NCBI GenBank assembly: GCA_030699345.1
Contig: JAUYMX010000568.1
Location: forward strand, 1 to 11,988
Reading direction: 5' to 3'
DNA from: Methylococcaceae bacterium
GTDB taxonomy: Bacteria > Pseudomonadota > Gammaproteobacteria > Methylococcales > Methylomonadaceae
DNA: 11,988 nucleotides
Made by a program: the position numbers and the translations under genes. A model generated the notes under the pieces. It was given only the letters and a program-made list of their open reading frames with translations. It was not told the origin of the DNA and did no database searches. The stretch's first letter is position 1. Each line of letters opens with the position of its first letter. This document shows, in pieces, positions 6,287 to 11,988 of this stretch.

Positions 6287-8032
6287 GTGTTAATTATTAG
6301 ATTGTTTTCATTATTGGGACTGATTTTACTCGCTGCTTGTGCGGGCTCGCCAGAAAAAACAGATGAACCTGAAGAAGCAAAGGCTCAGGACTCTGCAAGT
6401 GATACTAAAAGTAAGATTCAGCCTAAAGAGGTTAAAACGGCGATTGCACCTGATGTTATGTATATGCTGCTTGCTGCTGAATTGGCAGGCCAACGAGGTC
6501 AATATGAAATTGCCTTGGAAGGTTATATGGAGGCTGCAAAGAGAGTAAATGATCCAAGGTTTGCAGAAAGAGCGGCAAGTATTGCGATGTATATGAAAAA
6601 CCAGGGGAAAACTGATGAGGCGTTGTCTTTATGGTTAAATCAGGATCCTAAAAGTCTGGTGGCTCGGAAATTGGCGGCATTGACCGCATTGAGATCCGGA
6701 GATAAGCGCTTAGCTATTGAGTATCTCAATGGCCTCATCAAGACTGATCCCGTCGATTTTGAAAATACAATACTGGAACTTGTTGGAGTGTTGCAAAAAG
6801 AAGATAAGACTGCGTTTGTTTACGATGTGCTAGAAGCGGTTTCTGCGTCAAATCCAGATCAAGCTGTGTTGTACTTTGTAGAGTCTCTGCTTGCGATGCA
6901 ATTAAATAAAAAAGAAGTAGCTGAAGCTAAAGTCGAGAAAGCTCTCAGCATTAAGCCTGATTGGGATAATGCAATCATTCTTCAAGCGCAAATAGCCTTG
7001 TCATCGGGGAAGGTTGATACGGCTAAGCAATTGTTAACGGATGCTGTAAAAAAATACCCTGAAAATAGCAAAATAAATAAGCTACTTGCGCAGTTACTAA
7101 TTAAAGAAGGGGAGTATGAGCAGGCTGGTGAGATTTATCAGTCAATTATCGCTGCCAATCCAAAAGATTCTGAGGCTCAGTTTGATTTAGCTTTGATTAA
7201 TTTGCAAATAGGTAAGGATAAAAAGGCTGAAGATATATTTAAAGTACTGCTAGATCAGCCGGGTTGGCGAGATCGTGCAACTTTGTACTTAGGGAAAATT
7301 GAAGAAAGTCATGGTAACGCTGCAAAGGCATTGAATTGGTATGACAAAATAACTGATGGCCCTGTTGCTTTTGAAGCGTCAATGTCAGCAATTTCTTTGC
7401 TTGTTAAGGATAAGCAATTTGATAATGCCAAGCTGAGGTTGGATACGTTGGCAAGTCAGTACCCAAAACAAAAACTGCGCATTATTCTTATGCAGGCCAA
7501 TCTATACAATCAAAAAGCCGAATATAAAAAAGCATTTGATTTGCTATCTAGTGCGTTGGTGGAACAGCCTGATCAAAAAGATCTTTTATATACCCGGGCT
7601 TTAATAGCTGAGCGGTTGGGTAAGCGCGATGTGCTAGAAGCCGATTTAAAGAAAATTCTGGCTGCTAACCCTGATGATGCCGAAGCTTTAAATGCATTGG
7701 GATACTCTTTGTTAGATGATGCAGCTCGATATTCTGATGCCGAAAAATATCTGCAGTTAGCTTTAAAACTAAGGCCTGGTGAGGCGGTTATTATTGATAG
7801 CTATGGCTGGTTGCAGTTTAAATTAGGTAGGCCGCAGCAAGCATTAGTATATCTGGAACAAGCTTATGCAAAGCAGAAAGAGGGTGAAATTGCAGCCCAT
7901 CTGTGCGAAGTTTTATGGGTTTTAGGTAGAAAAGAAGAGTCAAAAAAAATATTTGTCGAGGCAATTAAACGGCAGCCGCAAGACGAGTATTTGTTGGATT
8001 TTAAAAAGAGAATATTAAATAGTGCCGAATAG
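6287..8032 (+). CDS. Large TPR-repeat lipoprotein
   Basis: This 581-residue protein begins with a lipoprotein signal: hydrophobic residues 2-15 and the lipobox LAAC, with Cys18 as the lipidated residue. Ala follows at +2, so by the E. coli rule it should be sorted to the outer membrane. A charged Glu/Lys linker spans about residues 21-55. The rest is tetratricopeptide repeats; clear ones occur near 60-115, 185-300 and 460-570, where the helices AEALNALGY and DSYGWLQFKLGR are typical. Such proteins are scaffolds for protein complexes, and I cannot name a partner. The start is GTG; the frame is closed by a TAA at 6263 and no in-frame ATG is nearby. A GGGAT stretch 6 nt upstream can serve as a ribosome binding site. 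The stop meets lolB, whose product inserts lipoproteins like this one into the outer membrane. Confidence 0.85.
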   Translation: MLIIRLFSLLGLILLAACAGSPEKTDEPEEAKAQDSASDTKSKIQPKEVKTAIAPDVMYMLLAAELAGQRGQYEIALEGYMEAAKRVNDPRFAERAASIAMYMKNQGKTDEALSLWLNQDPKSLVARKLAALTALRSGDKRLAIEYLNGLIKTDPVDFENTILELVGVLQKEDKTAFVYDVLEAVSASNPDQAVLYFVESLLAMQLNKKEVAEAKVEKALSIKPDWDNAIILQAQIALSSGKVDTAKQLLTDAVKKYPENSKINKLLAQLLIKEGEYEQAGEIYQSIIAANPKDSEAQFDLALINLQIGKDKKAEDIFKVLLDQPGWRDRATLYLGKIEESHGNAAKALNWYDKITDGPVAFEASMSAISLLVKDKQFDNAKLRLDTLASQYPKQKLRIILMQANLYNQKAEYKKAFDLLSSALVEQPDQKDLLYTRALIAERLGKRDVLEADLKKILAANPDDAEALNALGYSLLDDAARYSDAEKYLQLALKLRPGEAVIIDSYGWLQFKLGRPQQALVYLEQAYAKQKEGEIAAHLCEVLWVLGRKEESKKIFVEAIKRQPQDEYLLDFKKRILNSAE

Positions 8033-8033
8033 T

Positions 8034-8627
8034 ATGCTGCAGTTACTTTATAGATGGTTCTCGTGGAGTTTGTTCTTGTTTTTGACGGGCTGCGCCACGA
8101 TACCTGAGAAACCTTTATCAGTGTATTCAAGTAGACAGCGGCAGTATATATATGAACTAGAATACTGGGCATTTGAAGGGAGATTGGCTGTTTCTGGTCC
8201 AAAGGATTCTTGGTCTGCCAATGTAGTCTGGGATCACAGCCCTCTTGAGGAAAAGATGAAAATAACTGGGCCATTAGGTCAGGGCGCCATAATTATTAAA
8301 TTAAAGGATAACAAAGTATTAATTGATCGTGGTCAAGGCGATGTTATTTCTTCGGATGAGCCAGAGAAATTTATAAGCCACGAATTGGGTGCATTTGTTC
8401 CTTTAAAGTCATTGCGTTATTGGGCGGTGGGGGTGCCAGAACTAGGCAAAGATTTTTATGAAATTGGCGAGGGCTTTAGTCAGGATGGGTGGCTTGTTGA
8501 GTATAAGCAAATGCAAACTATTGAAGGTAGTGGTGAAATGCCACAAAAGATTTCGGTTACGAATGGTCAGGTCAAATTAAAATTGTACGTAGATGATTGG
8601 AAGTTAATAGATGTCAAGCCAAAATAA
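8034..8627 (+). CDS. lolB: Outer membrane lipoprotein insertion protein LolB
   Basis: LolB takes lipoproteins from the periplasmic carrier LolA and inserts them into the inner leaflet of the outer membrane; it is itself a lipoprotein. From the ATG at 8034 it has 197 residues, close to the family's usual length of about 200. A signal peptide of Trp/Phe/Leu-rich residues leads to the lipobox LTGC with Cys20. The N-terminal strand region WAFEGRLAV and the later ITGPLGQG stretch are characteristic. A GTG at 8022, in frame and inside the TPR gene, would add four residues and has a weak GAG site about 11 nt ahead, so the start is not certain. The gap to the TPR gene is 1 nt and the end overlaps ispE by 17 nt. 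This is a tightly coupled set. Confidence 0.88.
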   Translation: MLQLLYRWFSWSLFLFLTGCATIPEKPLSVYSSRQRQYIYELEYWAFEGRLAVSGPKDSWSANVVWDHSPLEEKMKITGPLGQGAIIIKLKDNKVLIDRGQGDVISSDEPEKFISHELGAFVPLKSLRYWAVGVPELGKDFYEIGEGFSQDGWLVEYKQMQTIEGSGEMPQKISVTNGQVKLKLYVDDWKLIDVKPK

Positions 8628-9486
8628 GTTAATCATGTGGTCTGAGCGTTGGCCCGCTCCTGCAAAGTTGAATTTAATGTTACGGATTGTAGGGCGAAGG
8701 AGTGATGGGTATCACTTATTGCAAACTGTATTTCAATTTGTCGATCTATGTGATTGGATAAGGTTTCATCCTGTAAATGATGGTAGTGTGACATTGAGAA
8801 AAACAATTCCTGGTGTGCTCGAATCTGATGATTTAACAATAAGGGCTGCAAATCTACTAAAAGCGGAAACTGGCTGTGAAGAAGGTGTGTGTATAGAGGT
8901 AGAAAAGAATTTACCAATGGGTGGTGGTTTAGGTGGAGGGAGTTCAGATGCGGCAACTACCTTGCTTGTTTTAAACCAGCTGTGGGATTTGAATCTGTCG
9001 GTAGAAAAATTAATGCAATTAGGGTTGGCATTAGGCGCGGATGTTCCGGTATTTATCTTTGGTAATTCCTCGTGGGCGGAAGGCGTTGGTGAAAAGCTTA
9101 CGAAAATAATTCTCCCGGAGAAATGGGTAGTGCTTATACACCCTGATTGTCATGTTAATACTAAAGAAATATTTTTGGACAATGATTTGACACGAGATAG
9201 TAATTCAATCACAATAGACGAATTCCTCGCAGGTAATAATGTTAATTGTTTCCAGGAAATAGTTAGTGGAAAGCACTCTTTAATTAAAGAAGCTTTGTTT
9301 GACTTATCTCTTTATTCAGAGTCAAAATTGACAGGTACTGGGGCGTGTGTTTTTGGAGAGTTCTCCGTAAAACAAAATGCTGTAAAGTGCTTCGATAATC
9401 TCAATAAAAAGTGGAATACCTTTTTAATAAATAGTACAAATATTTCACCCTTGCATAGTAAGTTAAGGGGTTTTAATAGTCATTAA
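8611..9486 (+). CDS. ispE: 4-diphosphocytidyl-2-C-methyl-D-erythritol kinase
   Basis: IspE phosphorylates CDP-methylerythritol at the 2-hydroxyl with ATP, the fourth step of the MEP isoprenoid pathway. The 291-residue protein shows the three GHMP-kinase motifs: PAPAKLNL with Lys19 near the N-terminus, the ATP-binding LPMGGGLGGGSSDAAT at 101-116, and TGTGACVFGEF at 241-251. The catalytic Asp144 is in LGADVPVF. The ATG at 8611 has a good GGAAG ribosome binding site 7 nt ahead inside lolB. The later ATG at 8635 has none, so the 17-nt overlap start is preferred. The stop codon is only 3 nt from tRNA-Gln, so both RNAs are probably cut from one transcript. Confidence 0.95.
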   Translation: MSSQNKLIMWSERWPAPAKLNLMLRIVGRRSDGYHLLQTVFQFVDLCDWIRFHPVNDGSVTLRKTIPGVLESDDLTIRAANLLKAETGCEEGVCIEVEKNLPMGGGLGGGSSDAATTLLVLNQLWDLNLSVEKLMQLGLALGADVPVFIFGNSSWAEGVGEKLTKIILPEKWVVLIHPDCHVNTKEIFLDNDLTRDSNSITIDEFLAGNNVNCFQEIVSGKHSLIKEALFDLSLYSESKLTGTGACVFGEFSVKQNAVKCFDNLNKKWNTFLINSTNISPLHSKLRGFNSH

Positions 9487-9489
9487 AAA

Positions 9490-9564
9490 TGGGCCGTCGC
9501 CAAGCGGTAAGGCACGGGGTTTTGATCTCCGCATACCAAGGTTCGAATCCTTGCGGCCCAGCCA
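9490..9564 (+). tRNA. tRNA-Gln (anticodon UUG)
   Basis: A 75-nt tRNA with encoded CCA. The acceptor arms are TGGGCCG at 9490-9496 and CGGCCCA at 9554-9560, followed by GCCA. The D arm contains AAGCGGTAAGG. The anticodon stem is CGGGG/CTCCG (one G-U pair) with loop TTTTGAT and anticodon TTG at 9522-9524. The T arm is CAAGG-TTCGAAT-CCTTG. The U1-A72 end pair is typical of tRNA-Gln. It lies 3 nt after ispE and 41 nt before prs, with no promoter of its own visible, so it should be released from the ispE-prs transcript by RNase P and 3' processing. Confidence 0.96.
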
Positions 9565-9605
9565 AATGCTTCCAGTGAGTCTAGTTAATCAGGAGCTTAT
9601 ATAAA

Positions 9606-10559
9606 ATGAGTGACACCGCTATTATGGTGTTTTCTGGAAACGCCAATATGGCTTTGTCCGATGGCATTGTTAAGAAGCTCAATATGCGCCTAGGATTGGC
9701 TACAGTAGGTAGATTTAGTGATGGAGAGGTTGCTGTAGAAATAGAGGAGAATGTCCGTGGCAAGGATGTTTTTGTAATTCAGCCAACTTGTTCTCCAACA
9801 AACGAAAATCTTATGGAGTTGCTTGTGATGATTGATGCGCTGAAACGGGCCTCTGCGTCGCGTATTACCGCAGTAATGCCTTATTATGGATATGCGAGGC
9901 AGGATAGGCGCTCAAGGTCAGCAAGAGTTCCTATAAGTGCAAAATTAGTTGCTAGGATGATTGAGCAGGCAGGTGCAAGTAGAGTTTTAACTGTTGATTT
10001 GCATGCTGATCAAATACAAGGTTTTTTTGATATCCCGGTAGATAATGTTTACTCGTCACCTATCCTTCTTGGGGATATCTGGAGAAAAAAATATCCTAAA
10101 TTAATTGTGGTCTCGCCAGATGTCGGTGGTGTTGTTCGAGCTCGAGCTTTGGCAAAGAGGCTTGATGATTCGGATTTAGCCATAATTGATAAGCGCAGGC
10201 CAAAAGCAAATGTTGCCGAAGTGATGCATATAATTGGCGATGTTGGTGGTCGCAGTTGTGTCCTTATAGATGATTTAGTCGATACGGCCGGTACTCTATG
10301 TCATGCTGCAGATGCATTAAAAAAACACGGTGCTATTAAAGTTGTTGCTTATTGTACGCATGCTGTTCTTTCTGGTGCTGCCTTGAAGAATTTAAATGCT
10401 TCTTCTCTTGATGAGTTGGTTGTAACAGATACAATTCCTTTAAGTGTGGATGCCGCTAATCTAGGGAAGATTAGGCAATTAAGTGTGGCGGAAATGCTTG
10501 CCGAGACAATTAGGCGTATTTCTGCGGGTGAGTCAGTAAGCTCCATGTATGTAGATTAA
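9606..10559 (+). CDS. prs: Ribose-phosphate pyrophosphokinase (PRPP synthetase)
   Basis: Prs makes 5-phosphoribosyl-1-diphosphate from ribose-5-phosphate and ATP, feeding purine, pyrimidine, NAD, His and Trp synthesis. The 317-residue protein is full length for the class I enzyme. Visible landmarks are GRFSDGE (35-41), YARQDRR near 96-102, the metal-binding DLHADQIQGFF (131-141, His133), the flexible-loop DKRRPK (195-200) and the PRPP-binding IDDLVDTAGT (221-230). An AGGAG ribosome binding site at 9591-9595 stands 10 nt before the ATG. An in-frame Met7 is closer to the E. coli N-terminus but has a worse site, so the first ATG is kept. The gene follows the tRNA-Gln in the same direction. Confidence 0.96.
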   Translation: MSDTAIMVFSGNANMALSDGIVKKLNMRLGLATVGRFSDGEVAVEIEENVRGKDVFVIQPTCSPTNENLMELLVMIDALKRASASRITAVMPYYGYARQDRRSRSARVPISAKLVARMIEQAGASRVLTVDLHADQIQGFFDIPVDNVYSSPILLGDIWRKKYPKLIVVSPDVGGVVRARALAKRLDDSDLAIIDKRRPKANVAEVMHIIGDVGGRSCVLIDDLVDTAGTLCHAADALKKHGAIKVVAYCTHAVLSGAALKNLNASSLDELVVTDTIPLSVDAANLGKIRQLSVAEMLAETIRRISAGESVSSMYVD

Positions 10560-10601
10560 TGATATTAGTTATTTAGTGCCAAAGGGCGCAGGGTTGAGAG
10601 A

Positions 10602-11204
10602 ATGTCAAGCGTATTTGAATTTGTAGCAAATAAAAGAGAAGAAGTAGGTAAAAGCGTAGCAAAATCGTTCCGACGTAATGGATTAGTCCCGGCTGTGATT
10701 TATGGTGGGAAAGCTGAGCCGCAATTGCTGAGCTTAAATCATAATGAGGTGATTAAGCATTTAAGCCATGAAGCTGTGTACTCTCATGTTTTGAATATTA
10801 ATGTCGATGGCAAAATTGAAAGTGCCGTATTAAAAGATGTTCAAAGAGAGCCTGCTGGTGTAAAAATTCTTCATCTAGACTTCTTGAGAGTTAATATGTC
10901 TCAGCCGGTTAGAGTGCATGTGCCACTTCATTTTATAAATGAAGAGAAATCGGTTGGGGTTAAAAAAGGCGGTGTTGCTACGCATTCATTGGTTGATGTG
11001 GAGGTGTTGAGTTTACCCGCAAATTTACCGGATTATGTTGAGGTGGATTTGGCGGGACTTGATGTTGGGCAGTCTCTTCACCTTTCTGATTTAAAGTTGC
11101 CAGAAGGTGTTCATGTGGTTGCTTTGTCTCAAGGCGTAGAGCACAATCTTCCGGTTGTATCAATACTTGCTTCAAGAGCTAGTAAAGAAGATTTAGCTGG
11201 ATAA
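10602..11204 (+). CDS. rplY: 50S ribosomal protein L25, long (CTC) form
   Basis: L25 binds 5S rRNA in the large subunit. This 200-residue protein is the long CTC-type form: an N-terminal RNA-binding domain (about 1-92, with the characteristic SFRRNGLVPAVIYG near 22-35) plus a beta-rich C-terminal extension (about 95-190). The extension is absent from the roughly 94-residue E. coli protein. The long form is common across bacteria and is not itself unusual. A purine-rich GAGAG stretch just before the ATG, and AGGG a little further up, serve as ribosome binding sites. It lies 42 nt after prs and 2 nt before pth. The prs-rplY-pth order is conserved in many gammaproteobacteria. Confidence 0.95.
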   Translation: MSSVFEFVANKREEVGKSVAKSFRRNGLVPAVIYGGKAEPQLLSLNHNEVIKHLSHEAVYSHVLNINVDGKIESAVLKDVQREPAGVKILHLDFLRVNMSQPVRVHVPLHFINEEKSVGVKKGGVATHSLVDVEVLSLPANLPDYVEVDLAGLDVGQSLHLSDLKLPEGVHVVALSQGVEHNLPVVSILASRASKEDLAG

Positions 11205-11206
11205 GA

Positions 11207-11788
11207 GTGATTAAGTTAATAGTCGGACTTGGAAATCCTGGGTCTGAGTATGAAAAAACCCGGCATAATGCCGGGTTTTTGTTTTTAGATTTATTGGCTG
11301 AAAAATTCAATGGTAGTTGGCGCTATGAGCCTAAATTTGATGGGTTGGTGGCTAATTGTTTGATTGAATCAGGGGCGGTGCTTTTGTTAAAGCCTTTGTT
11401 GTTCATGAATAGAAGTGGTGCTGCGGTCGGGGGGATGGCTAAGTACTACAAGATAGCTCCAGAGGAAATTCTTGTTGTGCATGATGAGCTGGATTTTCAA
11501 GTTGGAGTTGTAAAGTTTAAGTATGGTGGCGGTCATGCCGGTCATAATGGTATTAGAGATATAATTACTCATCTAAATTCCAATGCGTTTTATAGGGTAA
11601 GGATTGGTATTGGACGGCCGCTTTATGGTGGTGTGATTGCTAACTATGTGCTTTCGGATTTTTCTAAAAATGAGTTGGCTGTGGTAAAAAATGCTTTTGA
11701 TTGTGCGTGTCCTTATGTATGTGAATTAATTGCTGCGCAAAGTCAGGCGGTTGTAAGTAAAATAAATGGGGCGATAAAAGAAGAATAA
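11207..11788 (+). CDS. pth: Peptidyl-tRNA hydrolase
   Basis: Pth frees tRNA from peptidyl-tRNA that has dropped off ribosomes. The 193-residue length is normal. The active-site set is complete: Asn10 (GLGNPG), His20 (TRHNAG), Asn68 (LFMNRSG), Asp93 (VHDELD) and Asn114 (GHNGIRD). The start is GTG, 2 nt after the rplY stop, and gives exactly the family N-terminus IKLIVGLGNPGSEY. The ribosome binding site is weak (GGATAAGA overlapping the rplY stop), so translation may depend on coupling to rplY. An intrinsic-terminator-like hairpin lies inside the coding sequence over the conserved TRHNAGF codons and is listed separately. No ychF follows; a tRNA cluster with its own promoter comes next. Confidence 0.95.
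   Translation: MIKLIVGLGNPGSEYEKTRHNAGFLFLDLLAEKFNGSWRYEPKFDGLVANCLIESGAVLLLKPLLFMNRSGAAVGGMAKYYKIAPEEILVVHDELDFQVGVVKFKYGGGHAGHNGIRDIITHLNSNAFYRVRIGIGRPLYGGVIANYVLSDFSKNELAVVKNAFDCACPYVCELIAAQSQAVVSKINGAIKEE
11254..11286 (+). terminator. Intrinsic-terminator-like hairpin inside pth
   Basis: A 12-bp perfect stem (11254-11265 with 11269-11280), with core CCCGGC/GCCGGG and a 3-nt TAA loop at its minimum, runs into TTTTT, then G, then TTTTT. By shape it is a textbook Rho-independent terminator for plus-strand transcription, but it lies in the pth coding sequence (codons for EKTRHNAGFLFL). It starts about 47 nt after the GTG. Translating ribosomes would prevent it folding. Without translation it could end the rplY transcript early. 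The conserved RHNAG codons are palindromic by nature, so a purely coding origin is possible. Confidence 0.5.
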
Positions 11789-11805
11789 ATTTGTTACGCC
11801 ATTTG

Positions 11806-11834
11806 TTGACTTGAACGAATAAATGCTTGATAAT
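11806..11834 (+). promoter_or_regulatory. Sigma70 promoter of the tRNA-Tyr/tRNA-Gly cluster
   Basis: The -35 TTGACT (11806-11811) and the -10 GATAAT (11829-11834) are separated by the ideal 17 nt. Transcription should start near 11841, about 14 nt before the mature tRNA-Tyr. The promoter begins 17 nt after the pth stop. No terminator for pth is visible in between, so the upstream operon may also read into the tRNA genes. Confidence 0.75.
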
Positions 11835-11854
11835 CGAAAGCTTGTAGAAGTTAA

Positions 11855-11939
11855 GGAGGGGTTCCCGAGCGGCCAAAGGGATCAGACTGTAAATCTGCCG
11901 GCTCTGCCTTCGGAGGTTCGAATCCTCCCCCCTCCACCA
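11855..11939 (+). tRNA. tRNA-Tyr (anticodon GUA)
   Basis: An 85-nt class II tRNA with a long variable arm and encoded CCA. The acceptor is GGAGGGG (11855-11861) with CCCCTCC (11929-11935), discriminator A, then CCA. The anticodon loop is CTGTAAA with GTA at 11889-11891. The T arm is GGAGG-TTCGAAT-CCTCC. The outermost anticodon-stem pair is T11882 opposite C11898, a mismatch; the other four pairs are sound. Confidence 0.96.
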
Positions 11940-11950
11940 TTAAATAAATT

Positions 11951-11988
11951 GCGGGTGTAGTTCAATGGTAGAACTCCAGCCTTCCAAG
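11951..11988 (+). tRNA. tRNA-Gly (anticodon UCC), cut by the right edge
   Basis: The first half of a tRNA: 5' acceptor strand GCGGGTG, D arm GTTC-AATGGTA-GAAC, anticodon 5' stem CCAGC, and loop CTTCCAA with anticodon TCC at 11983-11985. The window ends one base into the 3' anticodon stem. It lies 11 nt after tRNA-Tyr and should share its promoter. Confidence 0.9.

Noticed and set aside
8633..8956. Open frame of 107 codons on the minus strand opposite ispE
   Set aside because: It is His/Leu-rich and of low quality, lying wholly antisense to an intact ispE; a shadow frame.
1..11988. Mobile element, phage, CRISPR or defence island
   Set aside because: All genes are core housekeeping families in conserved order. 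No repeats with regular spacing, transposase, integrase or attachment-site duplication at the tRNA genes can be seen.

Overview
The window is an ordinary piece of chromosome from a gammaproteobacterium. The evidence is the linked hemX-hemY pair, the hemA-prfA-prmC cluster, a TPR lipoprotein next to lolB-ispE, a tRNA-Gln set between ispE and prs, a long-form ribosomal protein L25, pth, and a tRNA-Tyr/tRNA-Gly cluster. The order lolB-ispE-tRNA-Gln-prs-rplY-pth is familiar from Pseudomonas-like and methanotrophic (Methylococcales-like) gammaproteobacteria. I cannot fix the genus from the sequence alone. I see no transposase, integrase, phage gene, CRISPR array or other sign of a mobile island.

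Layout. (1) Positions 1-2323, plus strand: the 3' part of hemX and all of hemY, overlapping by ATGA, which is the distal end of a tetrapyrrole operon whose hemC/hemD part would lie to the left. (2) Positions 2324-2397: a convergent gap with a perfect 11-bp hairpin. (3) Positions 2398-6034, minus strand: hemA, prfA, prmC and a JAMM-type metalloprotease, read in that order with overlaps or short gaps. HemA starts tetrapyrrole synthesis, RF1 (prfA) ends translation at UAG/UAA, and PrmC methylates the GGQ glutamine of the release factor. (4) Positions 6035-6286: a divergent control region with two overlapping sigma70-like promoters and a short operator-like palindrome. (5) Positions 6287-11788, plus strand: TPR lipoprotein, lolB, ispE, tRNA-Gln(UUG), prs, rplY/ctc and pth, closely packed and probably largely one transcription unit. 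It joins outer-membrane lipoprotein insertion, isoprenoid and PRPP synthesis, and translation upkeep. (6) Positions 11789-11988: a strong sigma70 promoter driving tRNA-Tyr(GUA) and tRNA-Gly(UCC); the latter runs off the right edge.

No new defence, mobile or secretion system is visible. The points most worth a second look are regulatory or contextual: a textbook intrinsic-terminator shape inside the pth coding sequence about 47 nt after its GTG start; the interleaved divergent hemA/TPR promoters with a palindrome; a JAMM protease in a release-factor operon without an adjacent E1-like or ubiquitin-like partner; and a large TPR lipoprotein joined almost without gap to lolB.
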